Assembly: GCA_025462885.1 (NCBI GenBank)
Contig: JAOAPN010000003.1
Span: 1 to 64,000 of the forward strand
From: Acidobacteriaceae bacterium
Lineage (GTDB): Bacteria > Acidobacteriota > Terriglobia > Terriglobales > Acidobacteriaceae
Length of the DNA: 64,000 nt
Direction of reading: 5' to 3'
A program made the translations under genes and the position numbers. This document shows positions 8,595-18,139 of this stretch, in pieces. A model generated the notes under the pieces. That model saw only the letters and a program-made list of their open reading frames with translations. It did no database searches and had not been told where the DNA came from. Every line of letters begins with the position of its first letter. Position 1 is the first letter of the stretch.

Positions 8595-9545
8595 ATGCAA
8601 ATGAAGGGATTATGTTTGGTTTGTTTTGCGATGTTTTTAGCCCTGGGAGCGAGTGCACAGAACACGTTCCCAGCAAGCGGTAACGTTGGTATTGGTACGA
8701 CAAGCCCGTCAACATTACTGACAGTGAACGGTGGCACTTTAGGTGCGACGGCGGGAAATACCTTAGGCCTGCTCAGCCTCCAAAGCAATAGCCCAAACAG
8801 AAGTTATCTAAATGTGACCGAAACCCGGAACAGCAGTGTAAATGACTGGGTTACTGCCACAACCCGAATTCAACAGGTCACCGATTTTACGAATCAAGGC
8901 TATATCGATTTCAACCCAGCGGGTGCACCCTATGCATTGGCATTCGGCTCTCACGGCGGTGAGATATTGCGCCTATTTGACGGCGGCAATATAGGTGTAG
9001 GTACGACGCAGTCCGGAGCGAAGCTGGAAGTGAATGGCAACATTAAACTATCAACCGGTAGCGGCTCTTCGATCATATTTGCGGATGGCACCACACAAAG
9101 CACCGCCTGGAGCGGCACTTTGTGTGGGGGCGACTACGCGGAGTCGGTCGACGTTTCAGGTAAACGAACCCTCTATGAACCCGGCGACTTGATCGCCATC
9201 GATCCGAGTGCCCCGGGGAAGTTTCTTAAGTCGGCGCAATCCTATTCCACTCTCGTGGCCGGGATCTACTCGACTAAACCGGGTGTGGTCGGCCGTCGCC
9301 AGCAAGGCGATCCCAAGGTGAGCGCAGGCGAGATTCCCATGGCGATGATCGGTATCGTTCCAACGAAAGTTAGCGCCGAAAATGGACCGATAAGAAGTGG
9401 CGATCTGCTCGTTACGTCGTCAACTCTGGGACATGCAATGAAGGGAACTGATCGCACTCTTTTAACAGGGGCGATTGTCGGCAAAGCACTTGGAAACCTT
9501 GAGTCCGGGACGGGAGTGATCGAAGTGCTTGTGACGTTACAATAA
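8595..9545 (+). CDS. secreted GIGT-repeat protein, paralogue 4
   Basis: A 316-residue protein. Two candidate starts, ATG at 8595 and 8601, share a GAGAGGCAGGA ribosome-binding region, and both give a signal peptide ending LGASAQ. Like paralogue 1 it continues NTFPASGNVGIGTTSP, then has a unique middle (SYLNVTETRNSSVNDW). A second repeat, NIGVGTTQSG, leads into the conserved C-terminal domain with CGGDYAESVDVSG, GIYSTKPGVVGRRQ, GIVPTKVSAENGPI, HAMKGTDR and IEVLVTLQ. All conserved blocks are present, so it is taken as functional. The middle section differs between paralogues while both ends are shared, as expected for a variable exposed region on a constant scaffold. Confidence 0.8.
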   Translation: MQMKGLCLVCFAMFLALGASAQNTFPASGNVGIGTTSPSTLLTVNGGTLGATAGNTLGLLSLQSNSPNRSYLNVTETRNSSVNDWVTATTRIQQVTDFTNQGYIDFNPAGAPYALAFGSHGGEILRLFDGGNIGVGTTQSGAKLEVNGNIKLSTGSGSSIIFADGTTQSTAWSGTLCGGDYAESVDVSGKRTLYEPGDLIAIDPSAPGKFLKSAQSYSTLVAGIYSTKPGVVGRRQQGDPKVSAGEIPMAMIGIVPTKVSAENGPIRSGDLLVTSSTLGHAMKGTDRTLLTGAIVGKALGNLESGTGVIEVLVTLQ

Positions 9546-9680
9546 GGCGCTTATGCGCTAGGAAGCCTGGTTTCCTAGCTGGTCACTGACTTACAGCTAC
9601 AAAGATAATGGTAGGCACAATTTCAGAAGGACTGCGTTTTGGGATTCTCTGGAGAGCTGCAAAGAGAGGGAACAACAATT

Positions 9681-10868
9681 ATGAATCTGAATGTCAAGTT
9701 TCTCGGACTTTTCTGCGGTGGATTAATTGCCAGTGCCGCTGCACAGACCACCACTGGAGGATCTGCAAATACTGTACCCCTATTTACTGGGGGCGGAACG
9801 CTGAGTGACTCAATCATTACGCAGTCCAACGGAAGCGTGGGGATTGGAGGAAGTCTAGGGGTCTTTCAAGGAGGCTTCTCTGTGTCGTCGGGGACCTCTG
9901 GGGCTTCCGGAGGATTTTCAAATATAGGGCTTTCAACTAGTGGAGATAACTCGAATGGCGGCTATGCCGCAATTCAGGCGTTCTATGCCGGGGTTGGATA
10001 TACCACTCCGCTTTTCCTTCAAAGCCAAGGTGGGAAAGTCGGCATTGGTACGACGAATCCATTAGGAATATTAGACGTGGGCACGGTCGGGGGTGTTGTT
10101 GTTTCAGGTGCCAATCTTGATCCCAATGGGTCTTATAATCTCGCTCCTCTCCAGAACAGCGGCAAGTTATTGCTGGGATGGAATCGGTCCGGGGGGCAGG
10201 GGGAGGTCGATTTAATCTCAAACCAAGCGGGTGGAGGCAATGGCGGATTTTCCTTTTACGACTATACCAATACTGGAACGTTGAACTCACTAGTATCGTT
10301 TCAAGGTAATGGCAATGTTGGGATCGGCACAATGTGGCCGGGAGCAAAACTCGACGTCGTTGGGAACGTGAAATTGAGCGGCAGTGGAGCGTCCCTCACG
10401 TTCCCCGACGGAACAGTGCAAAGTACGGCGTGGACAGGCACTTTGTGCGGCGGTGACTATGCCGAATCGATCAATGTTACTGGCGACCGAAAAAACTACG
10501 AAGCTGGCGATGTCCTAGTACTCGATCCCGAAACTCCTGGGAAGGTCCTCAAAGTAATCGAGCCCTATTCGACGCTTGTGGCCGGCATCTACTCGACAAA
10601 ACGCGGCATAGTCGGGAGAAGACAGCTCACCGATCCCAAGACCGCCAACACAGAGGTTCCGATGGCCATGATCGGAATTGTGCCGACTAAGGTCTCGGCT
10701 GAGAACGGCCCTATCAAAGTCGGCGATCTCCTCGTGACATCTTCTACGCCCGGTCATGCAATGAAGGGAACAGATCGCAACTTAATGTCAGGCGCGGTCG
10801 TAGGCAAAGCTATGGGAAGCTTGGCTTCGGGAGCGAGCGTGATTGAAGTCTTGGTGACCTTGCAATAG
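9681..10868 (+). CDS. secreted GIGT-repeat protein, paralogue 5
   Basis: A 395-residue protein whose ATG at 9681 lies behind GAGAGGGAAC. The signal peptide ends ASAAAQ. The N-terminal segment TTGGSANTVPLFTGGGTLSDS resembles that of paralogue 2. Repeats VGIGTTNP and VGIGTMWPG follow, then the complete C-terminal domain (FPDGTVQSTAW, CGGDYAESINVTG, GDVLVLDP, GIVPTKVSAENGPIKVGD, IEVLVTLQ). Its middle part matches the dead paralogue 3 almost residue for residue, which points to recent duplication or gene conversion. It is the last member of the array; the next gene downstream on the same strand is unrelated. Confidence 0.8.
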   Translation: MNLNVKFLGLFCGGLIASAAAQTTTGGSANTVPLFTGGGTLSDSIITQSNGSVGIGGSLGVFQGGFSVSSGTSGASGGFSNIGLSTSGDNSNGGYAAIQAFYAGVGYTTPLFLQSQGGKVGIGTTNPLGILDVGTVGGVVVSGANLDPNGSYNLAPLQNSGKLLLGWNRSGGQGEVDLISNQAGGGNGGFSFYDYTNTGTLNSLVSFQGNGNVGIGTMWPGAKLDVVGNVKLSGSGASLTFPDGTVQSTAWTGTLCGGDYAESINVTGDRKNYEAGDVLVLDPETPGKVLKVIEPYSTLVAGIYSTKRGIVGRRQLTDPKTANTEVPMAMIGIVPTKVSAENGPIKVGDLLVTSSTPGHAMKGTDRNLMSGAVVGKAMGSLASGASVIEVLVTLQ

Positions 10869-10940
10869 GGCTATAAAGACCAGATAACGCTCTGACAGGT
10901 CCAAATAACTCGCAGAACAGATACGTTTTAGGAGTTCCTT

Positions 10941-11768
10941 ATGTTAGCAGCAAGAGTGAGAATGCGAGGCTTTATCGCATCGACCGTTCCAGTTGGGGCG
11001 CTCAGATGTTTAGTAATTTCAATCCTGAGTATTTTAACTCTACAGGCACAGCCAGTACCCACTTCCGCAGCTCCCACCCGAGACCCTGCAGCGATTGCTC
11101 TCGTTCAAAGATCTTTAGCAGTCCTAGGTGGAGCCCCTCAGTGGGCACAGTTGCACTCGGCGGTCATTTCCGGATCACTCTCAAGAAACGGCATCAGCAA
11201 GTCTTCAGTTACCGCTACGTGGGAGGACGACTGGACGGACATGACAATCAGATCACGACGCGACTTCACGGAAAATGGTGTCACAACAACTCGAATTAAC
11301 AGTTCCGCAAGCGGAGCTTTCATGAGACGCGATGGCAAGACGCAAAAGCTTCCCAATTTCGTCGAACCAGCAACACTTCCCACAAATCTGCCTGCAGTTT
11401 CGTTGATGATTGCGATGGCGAATCCAGCTTACTCTATCGTCCTGGTGAAAGGGACGGTTAGCGATCCAGGTGATCGTGTCGTATTGGTTCGGTATGACGC
11501 GGGCAAGGCCAATCTTCGTACAAAGCAAGAGTGGTTCTTTTCCAGTGAGACGGCAGTGCCCACGCAGGTAAACAGCTACGCCGACGATGGCCTCCACATT
11601 GGCCACCTCCTCAAGACGGAAGTATTTTACCGCTCGTTTCAGGCAAAAGGTGGCGTTTCCGTCCCGGAACAAATACTGGTAAAAGAGCCGAACGGCACCA
11701 TTTTGACCGTCACGATCACATCTATCACACTCGGTTCGTCACGATCACTAGAAGACTTTCAACCTTAG
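10941..11768 (+). CDS. hypothetical exported protein
   Basis: A 275-residue protein. AGGAG lies seven bases before the ATG. A hydrophobic segment (LRCLVISILSILTLQAQ) ending near residue 37 suggests a signal peptide with a long N-terminal region; a later internal start at MRGFIAS is possible. The mature part starts DPAAIALVQRSLAVLGG, an opening often seen in acidobacterial exported proteins of unknown function. It continues with alternating strands (VRYDAGKANLRTKQEWFFS) of the LolA-like type. It ends 13 bp before the YD-repeat gene and is probably in one operon with it, so it may help export or anchor that protein; this is only inferred from position. Confidence 0.6.
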   Translation: MLAARVRMRGFIASTVPVGALRCLVISILSILTLQAQPVPTSAAPTRDPAAIALVQRSLAVLGGAPQWAQLHSAVISGSLSRNGISKSSVTATWEDDWTDMTIRSRRDFTENGVTTTRINSSASGAFMRRDGKTQKLPNFVEPATLPTNLPAVSLMIAMANPAYSIVLVKGTVSDPGDRVVLVRYDAGKANLRTKQEWFFSSETAVPTQVNSYADDGLHIGHLLKTEVFYRSFQAKGGVSVPEQILVKEPNGTILTVTITSITLGSSRSLEDFQP

Positions 11769-11781
11769 CTAAGGAGCGGCT

Positions 11782-14700
11782 GTGAATATCAATCGGGCAT
11801 TATTTTGCATGACTGTAATAATCCTGTTTCTATCTTTAAGATGTGGCGCCCAAGACCAATATGGACTGACTCAGGGTTATGCCCCCTTTGGCTCTTATGA
11901 CAGCTCTGTACTAGACAGTGTCGACCTATCGACGGGAAGACTCATGTTGCATATCCCCATCTATTCTCTCCCGCAGCGAGGGACATTGAAATATAGTTTT
12001 TCGCTCACGAGTAATAGTATTGGTTGGATTCAAACCTATTCTTGTATCACCGACTGGGAGACGCATTGCTACATTGCCTACGTTCCAATGGGTGAGCTGA
12101 GCGCTAACTTGCAATTCGATCAAAATAAAACGGGATGGGAGGAGGGCTCCGCAACTGACATCTACGGAAACACAGATATGGACGGAGTCGTTGAAGAGTC
12201 AGATGGTTCGAGACACTTGATGTATTACGACTATAATGATTCGTCAAAACTAAGATCCACCGACGGGTCAGGCTACGTTTTACTCGCCTCGGCTCCGAAT
12301 GGAATGCCTGCAAGTAGAACCATCTACGATGACTCCGGCATTAAAACGTATATATCAACAGCGACCAATGCCACGACGATCACTGACCCCAATGGAAATC
12401 AGATCAGTGGGAGCGGGGGGACAAACCCCATCTGGACGGATAGCTTGAACCGATCGGTTGCCGACCCAAGCTCGTTAGGTTCTAATATGACGTCCGATAC
12501 AACGCATTGCCCGGTACTCAATGCACCTTTTCAGCCTCTGATTGGTAGCTCGGCGTGGGTTCTTCCGGGGCCTTCGGGGGGGTCTCAAACCTATTATTTG
12601 TGCTTTGCTAGGACATATACGCGGACGAATTTTTTTGGGGGTGATTGTTTCTATTACGGCGGCGCAGATGAAACTGTATGTAGCGAAAATCAGCGATCAG
12701 TCACTGCGCTTCAGAGTATCGTTCTGCCGAACGGAACATATTGGGGAATTATTTACGACTCTGCAAACCAAGCCGATAGTACATCCTTTGGATATGGCGA
12801 TTTAACTCAATTGATCCTCCCTTCGGGTGGATTGGTCCACTACACCTACGGTATGCAGCCCTCGTGTGGAGGTGGCGCGTCGCCTTGGTACAGCATGGGA
12901 CGAGGAGTCGGTCAACGAACTATAAATGATGGTAATGGCAACACTTCACAGTGGTCGTACAAGCTATTCTCTGGTTTGGTGACAGGAGGAGCCCAAAGCA
13001 GCTATTCGACAATTGTTGCCGATCCCGACCTTAACGATACCGCATATTTGTTTCAGAATTTTCCTAATAGCACATTTCCGGGGACCTGTACCTTCCTAGA
13101 GAGGAATAAGCAGATCTATCAGGGATCTTCGACTAGTGGTGGAACGCTATTACAATCTGTGGCGACCACCTATACAGACAGTACCGCACCTCTGTTCAAT
13201 CCGAATTTGGCGGTTCACACCGCAAATTTTATCAAAACAAAAACGGTGACGATACCGGGTGGTGGCAGTTCGATTTCCACCAATAACTACTCCAATACCT
13301 TCCAAGCCGCTATGGCAAGATGTTCCTCGTCGTCCTGCTCATTGAGTGCGCCGCAGACAATACCTTTCGGTGGGGTCACTTCGACTTCGGTTACCAATTT
13401 TGATGGCGCGACCGTCCTCCAATCCACTGCTACACAGTATCAGTGGAAGCAAGATTCCAGCTACTATTCCACGAATCTCATGAAGTTGCCGTCGTCAATC
13501 GCGATCACCGGTCCAGGCAACTCCTCTACTACTCAATATGGTTATGACGAGAGCGGTAGTCCTCAAGGAGCGCATGGGAATCTCACGTCTACGACGCAAG
13601 GCGGTTCTATCAATACAACAACGTTCAATGGCAACGGTATGCCTATTTCTACAGTAGACGCTAACGGAAATGCCCCAGGTGGGGTTCCGGCGGCTCATAC
13701 CACAACGATCTCTTATGACAATTCGGGTATCTTTCCGAGCAGCATCCAGCATCCTTCAACCAATGGAGTAGCTCATATGGACTATTACTCCTATGATGCG
13801 AATACTGGAAGACTGATATGGCACACGGATCAGAATGGTACTTCACCGAACGACTCGGCTCACACGACCACTTATACACATGACAATATGGGCCGGGTAA
13901 CTGATGTGCTTTATCCGCCTACGACGTACGGTAGGGGTGAAGTAAAGTACTGTTATACGGACAATGGCGGGTCGATCTGCTCTAAAGGGGCGGCTCCTTA
14001 TAAGCTCTACACAACTAGCCTGGCCTCCCCGGATCCAGACATCACCACAATCCAGCAGTTTGATGGGTTGGGCCGCTTGATCAAGAGTGTTGTGCAGAGC
14101 GATCCTCAAGGATCGGCGATCACCGATACATCGTACGATGGACTGGGTCGCGTGGCTTCGGTGACGAATCCCTACCGTTCGACTCCTGCTGCGGGCGATC
14201 CGCCGGCGGGTACGACGCTCTACACATACGACGCTCTGGGGCGGACAACGAAGGTGACGAACCCCGATGCGAGCTACCAGCAATGGTGCTACGAGGGGGG
14301 CGCGACGACAGGGCAGACAAACTGCTTGTCCAGCCAGAGTTCGGTCGCGGCGGCCAGTTGGGTGGACTTCAGCGATGAGCAGGGACACCACTCGCAGAAG
14401 GCGACAGATGCGCTGGGGCGTCTGGTTGCGGTCCGTGAGCCGAATGTCTCTGGCACAGGGCTGGGATATGAGACGGATTATCACTACGACGTGCTCGGTA
14501 ATCTGACGAACGTGCAGCAGAACGGTGCGAGTGGGGATACGATCCGCTATCGCAACTTCGTGTACGATTCGTTGTCGCGGCTGACGGCGTCCTGCAATCC
14601 TGAGACGCTGCCTTCAGGGAGCCAATGTGCATCGCCTGGAAATACACCTGCAGTGTGGAGTAATACTTACAGCTACGACGCGAACGGCAACCTGACGTAC

Positions 14701-15309
14701 AAGAGCGATGCCCGCAACGTTGCGATCAACTACTTCTATGACAACTTAAACCGGATCACGAGCAAGACCTACTCTGGGAGCGGGTTATCCTCCGGTAGTG
14801 TGGGTGCGACTCCTGCGACCTGCTATCAGTATGACTTAGGGCCTGCAGGGACGACGGACGGCAACTTCGTTGGACGTCTGACCTATGAATGGACGACCAA
14901 CGCGGGGTGCAGTGCGACCGTTCCTGCGAGCGGCTATAAGACGCTTCGTGCAGAGCTGGGCTATGACGCGATGGGCCGGTTGCGCAAGGAGCAGCAATGC
15001 CACCTGGCTCGGTGCACGACGGGCACTCCCTACATCAGCAGGATGGACTACAACCTGGTGGGGAACCAGATTACCTATAGCAATGGTTTGCAGTCGCTGC
15101 TCTTCACCAACCACTACGACGCTGCGGGGCATCTCTCCAGTCTCAACAGCTCCTGGGTGGATGGAACACATCCTGCGCTGCTGTACTCCGGCAAAACGTA
15201 TATCCCGTCGGGCGCTGCCAGCGGGATGACGTTCGGCACCGGCATCAACGTGACCCGATCGTATGACAGCCGACTGCGTCCCACTCAGGAGACGGCGGTG
15301 CATCCATGA
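11782..15309 (+). CDS. YD-repeat (RHS-type) secreted protein, N-terminal shell half
   Basis: The GTG start behind AAGGAG gives a signal peptide (ALFCMTVIILFLSLRCGA). The first 110 residues (SYDSSVLDSVDLSTGRLMLHIPI) are the usual N-terminal beta domain of bacterial YD-repeat proteins. From about residue 580 to the end there are many YD repeats, for example YDALGRTTKVTNPD, YDVLGNLTNVQQNG and YDANGNLTYKSDARN. Such repeats wrap into a hollow shell that encloses a toxic C-terminal tip. At 1175 residues the protein stops (ETAVHP) without a core-terminating motif or tip. The next gene starts in its last codon and carries the rest of the repeats, so the two products probably assemble or derive from one split gene. 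Confidence 0.85.
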   Translation: MNINRALFCMTVIILFLSLRCGAQDQYGLTQGYAPFGSYDSSVLDSVDLSTGRLMLHIPIYSLPQRGTLKYSFSLTSNSIGWIQTYSCITDWETHCYIAYVPMGELSANLQFDQNKTGWEEGSATDIYGNTDMDGVVEESDGSRHLMYYDYNDSSKLRSTDGSGYVLLASAPNGMPASRTIYDDSGIKTYISTATNATTITDPNGNQISGSGGTNPIWTDSLNRSVADPSSLGSNMTSDTTHCPVLNAPFQPLIGSSAWVLPGPSGGSQTYYLCFARTYTRTNFFGGDCFYYGGADETVCSENQRSVTALQSIVLPNGTYWGIIYDSANQADSTSFGYGDLTQLILPSGGLVHYTYGMQPSCGGGASPWYSMGRGVGQRTINDGNGNTSQWSYKLFSGLVTGGAQSSYSTIVADPDLNDTAYLFQNFPNSTFPGTCTFLERNKQIYQGSSTSGGTLLQSVATTYTDSTAPLFNPNLAVHTANFIKTKTVTIPGGGSSISTNNYSNTFQAAMARCSSSSCSLSAPQTIPFGGVTSTSVTNFDGATVLQSTATQYQWKQDSSYYSTNLMKLPSSIAITGPGNSSTTQYGYDESGSPQGAHGNLTSTTQGGSINTTTFNGNGMPISTVDANGNAPGGVPAAHTTTISYDNSGIFPSSIQHPSTNGVAHMDYYSYDANTGRLIWHTDQNGTSPNDSAHTTTYTHDNMGRVTDVLYPPTTYGRGEVKYCYTDNGGSICSKGAAPYKLYTTSLASPDPDITTIQQFDGLGRLIKSVVQSDPQGSAITDTSYDGLGRVASVTNPYRSTPAAGDPPAGTTLYTYDALGRTTKVTNPDASYQQWCYEGGATTGQTNCLSSQSSVAAASWVDFSDEQGHHSQKATDALGRLVAVREPNVSGTGLGYETDYHYDVLGNLTNVQQNGASGDTIRYRNFVYDSLSRLTASCNPETLPSGSQCASPGNTPAVWSNTYSYDANGNLTYKSDARNVAINYFYDNLNRITSKTYSGSGLSSGSVGATPATCYQYDLGPAGTTDGNFVGRLTYEWTTNAGCSATVPASGYKTLRAELGYDAMGRLRKEQQCHLARCTTGTPYISRMDYNLVGNQITYSNGLQSLLFTNHYDAAGHLSSLNSSWVDGTHPALLYSGKTYIPSGAASGMTFGTGINVTRSYDSRLRPTQETAVHP

Positions 15310-17714
15310 GTGCGGCCATCGATGGATGGTTCATTAGTCCGGCTTGCCAATGTCAAGTATGCTTCAGCGAGGATGCGATGAAGATGCAGGTCCTGTCGAG
15401 AGCTAAAGTAAGAATCCTAGTTGTCCTGCTGCTTCTGCTTGGTCTGGGGAGCAGAGCGTACGCATCTTCTTCCGGCTCGATGACCTTCACGGGGATCGAG
15501 CAGTACCTGAGTTCCTCGAACGCCTGGGACAGTGGAACGATCTCGGTCTCGGTCAACTACCATACTGAGAGCGTGACCTTAGGACAGTTCTCTACGGTGG
15601 ACTCGATCGCATCGGCGATCGCAGCCAAATTCTCCTGCGACTGCGGCGGTCCCGTCAATGCCCGGAGCGCTCCGGGAGGTATCATCTACTTCCAGATGAG
15701 AGGCGGCGCTGAGCTGACCCAGCTCAGCGCCACGCTCTCATCGACGGCGTCGTTCTCCTGGTCGGCAAACTCGATGCTCACACCTACCGTCGCGACAGCG
15801 ACGATCGGCTCCAACTATCTTCAACCTGGTCAGAGTACACCGGTCGACGTACAGGTCAACTGCGGCAACAACTGCGGCCAGGTCGACTTCAGGATCGACA
15901 GCGGAGAGCTTAGCACCGTATCCTTGGACAACTACGGTCATGCTCAGGTCTCGACCTCAGGAGCAAGTCCTGGCCTCCATAATATCGTTGTGAAGTATCT
16001 GGGCGGCAGCGGCTATCTTCCTTCCAGCTCGAATGCGGTCAGCTTCACACTGGCGTCGACCGCGTCGAATCCCAGCAATCCGCCGCTCTACTCTTATAGC
16101 CTTGGGTACTTCACGAACAGGAACATCTCGGCCTCGGTGGACTCGGTGAACGGCAATTGGCAGGATATCGGCTACGATGGCATGAACCGTCTGACGGCGG
16201 CGCGATATATCCCGAACGGCGGCTCCAACAACTACATGTGCTGGGGGTACGACGCGTTCGGGAACCGTCTCTCCCAGTCGAACTCATCGAGCTTACCTTG
16301 CCAGCCATCCGGGCTCTCGGCCGATACCTGGGCACAGTACAATGCTAATAATCAGGTGGTAGGGACACCGCAACTGGCTGCGTTTCCAACAGACACCTAC
16401 GATGGTGGCGGCAACCCGAACCTGGATGGCGTTCACCAGTTCCTCTACGATGCGGAGGGCAGGATTTGCGCCAGCAGCGGACCGCTGGGCATCATCCAGT
16501 ATATCTACGACGCCGAGGGGCGGCGTGTTGCAAGGGGCACAAACTCCAGTTGGACCTGCGACACCAGCAACTTTAGCGAGATCGCGGGCTATATCTTGGG
16601 GCCGGGAGGCGAACAGGTGACCGAGGTCGGACCGACGGGGAACTGGCTCCATACCAACGCCTATGCGGGCGGACAGCTGCTGGCCACTTACGACCCCCAG
16701 GGTCTGCACTTCCACCTCAGCGACTGGCTCGGATCGCGCCGCGTCCAGACCGATTACGCCGGCAATCCAGAGCAGAACTATCTGAACCTCCCTTTCGGTG
16801 AAACTATCACCAACGCCATCAACTCCACCCCAGACGCAACAGAACACCACTTCACCGACAAAGAAAGAGACACGGAATCAGGACTCGACTACTTCGGGGC
16901 TAGGTACTACGCGTCTACGATGGGCCGGTTCATGAGCCCGGATGATGACTCGGGGCAAGATGAATATCAGCCGCAGAGCTGGAATCTGTACAGCTACGTG
17001 CAGAATAACCCAATTGCGAGAATCGATCCGGACGGACACGATTGCATCGATACGTCCAATTTGCAAAAAGATGGCACGGCGACGGTGACATCTGGAACTT
17101 CTTGCGCAAACGATCCTGCGAAGTATGGAACATACGTTGATGGGACAGTCGATACAAAATCCCTTACTGTCAATAGTAAGGGTGACTTAGGGTACAGCTA
17201 TTCAAATTACGCTGATGGCAGCGGAAGCGCTGGTGCGGGCGTTATTACTCAGACGCCAGATGGCATGGCAGGTAGTTGGTTAGCACAAGGTGTATTTCAC
17301 GGTGCTGGTCAGTCGAAATGGGGACCTGCAGCTAATGTTGTCAATGCTGCTGGCAGTGCTGTTTTCAGTGAGCTCATTCCTCTGATGCCAGAACTCCTCT
17401 TAGGAACACTTCCTGAAGTGGGCCTAGGGATTGGCGGTGTTGGTGCAGCGCGGACGGGATCGACCGTGCTATATGAGAAAATTGGGGCAAATGGTGAACA
17501 TCTCAAATACGGCATCACAAACAACCCAGCAACACGTTATAGTCCCGGGCAATTGGCTGGGGGACGTCTTAAGATACTTGCACGCGGATCCCGAAGCGAG
17601 ATGCTTCGGCTAGAGCGATCACTCCATGAAGCTTTGCCCATCGGTCCAGAAGAGGGGCAGGGCTTTTATGTCAATAAGCAAGTTGGCAATGGTCTTAAGC
17701 CACCGCCATATTGA
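15306..17714 (+). CDS. YD-repeat (RHS-type) protein, C-terminal half with a GIY-YIG/URI-like toxin tip
   Basis: The product has 802 residues. The first ATG overlaps the stop of the previous gene (ATGA). A second ATG at 15378, behind GAGG, opens a good signal peptide (VRILVVLLLLLGLGSRAYA) and may be the true start. Domains in order: a beta module (SGSMTFTG, then NAWDSGTISVSV), an Ig-like domain, YD repeats (YDGMNRLTAARY, YDAEGRRVARG), and the RHS core end (KERDTESGLDYFGARYY, then MGRFMSPD, then IARIDPDGHD). The tip at 719-802 (LKYGITNNPATRYSPGQ, then SRSEMLRLERSLHEALP) looks like the URI/GIY-YIG nuclease toxins of polymorphic systems, with YGIT as the motif strand and a conserved R-x-x-x-L-R-x-E helix. 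The tip assignment is recognition by eye. Confidence 0.85.
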   Translation: MSAAIDGWFISPACQCQVCFSEDAMKMQVLSRAKVRILVVLLLLLGLGSRAYASSSGSMTFTGIEQYLSSSNAWDSGTISVSVNYHTESVTLGQFSTVDSIASAIAAKFSCDCGGPVNARSAPGGIIYFQMRGGAELTQLSATLSSTASFSWSANSMLTPTVATATIGSNYLQPGQSTPVDVQVNCGNNCGQVDFRIDSGELSTVSLDNYGHAQVSTSGASPGLHNIVVKYLGGSGYLPSSSNAVSFTLASTASNPSNPPLYSYSLGYFTNRNISASVDSVNGNWQDIGYDGMNRLTAARYIPNGGSNNYMCWGYDAFGNRLSQSNSSSLPCQPSGLSADTWAQYNANNQVVGTPQLAAFPTDTYDGGGNPNLDGVHQFLYDAEGRICASSGPLGIIQYIYDAEGRRVARGTNSSWTCDTSNFSEIAGYILGPGGEQVTEVGPTGNWLHTNAYAGGQLLATYDPQGLHFHLSDWLGSRRVQTDYAGNPEQNYLNLPFGETITNAINSTPDATEHHFTDKERDTESGLDYFGARYYASTMGRFMSPDDDSGQDEYQPQSWNLYSYVQNNPIARIDPDGHDCIDTSNLQKDGTATVTSGTSCANDPAKYGTYVDGTVDTKSLTVNSKGDLGYSYSNYADGSGSAGAGVITQTPDGMAGSWLAQGVFHGAGQSKWGPAANVVNAAGSAVFSELIPLMPELLLGTLPEVGLGIGGVGAARTGSTVLYEKIGANGEHLKYGITNNPATRYSPGQLAGGRLKILARGSRSEMLRLERSLHEALPIGPEEGQGFYVNKQVGNGLKPPPY

Positions 17715-17719
17715 GGATC

Positions 17720-18028
17720 ATGAAATATCAACTTGTTTTGCAGTTTCACGCGACTACCACTGACGACTTCGATGAGTTGGTGGCACTAGAGGATTCGCTC
17801 ATTGAGAATATGGAAGGACCGTCCGAAGTTGACGGTCATGACTTCGGTGCAGATGAATTCAATTTGTTTATTCTCACTGACCATCCAAAAGAGGTCTTCG
17901 CAGCTGCCGAAAAACTTATTCAGCGACAGCGGCCAAGACAAAAGCTGAAAGCCGCTTATCGGGAGATCGGGGAGGAAAGTTTTGTCATCCTTTGGCCTCC
18001 TAATCTGAAACAGTTCCGCATCTTGTGA
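17720..18028 (+). CDS. putative immunity protein for the URI-like toxin tip
   Basis: A 102-residue acidic protein (MKYQLVLQFHATTTDDFDEL, then EVDGHDFGADEFNLFIL). The ATG at 17720 lies 5 bp after the toxin stop, with GAGG just before it. The fold looks alpha/beta with two repeats of strand-helix. Small acidic cytoplasmic proteins directly behind a toxin tip are normally the cognate immunity protein, which here would bind and block the nuclease. I recall similar DGHDFG-containing proteins behind other polymorphic toxins, but cannot confirm it. Confidence 0.7.
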   Translation: MKYQLVLQFHATTTDDFDELVALEDSLIENMEGPSEVDGHDFGADEFNLFILTDHPKEVFAAAEKLIQRQRPRQKLKAAYREIGEESFVILWPPNLKQFRIL

Positions 18029-18139
18029 CCCTGTGACAAATGCCCTCCAGAGCTAATGCTTACGTCACTACGATGCCGCTTGGCTTTTATCTATGACTGC
18101 GCTCGCATTTATGTGCACCCGTATACTTGATGCATCCCG

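Noticed and set aside
13843..14484. 213-codon frame antisense to the YD-repeat gene
   Set aside because: Arg/Ser-rich mirror of YD repeats without any start signal.
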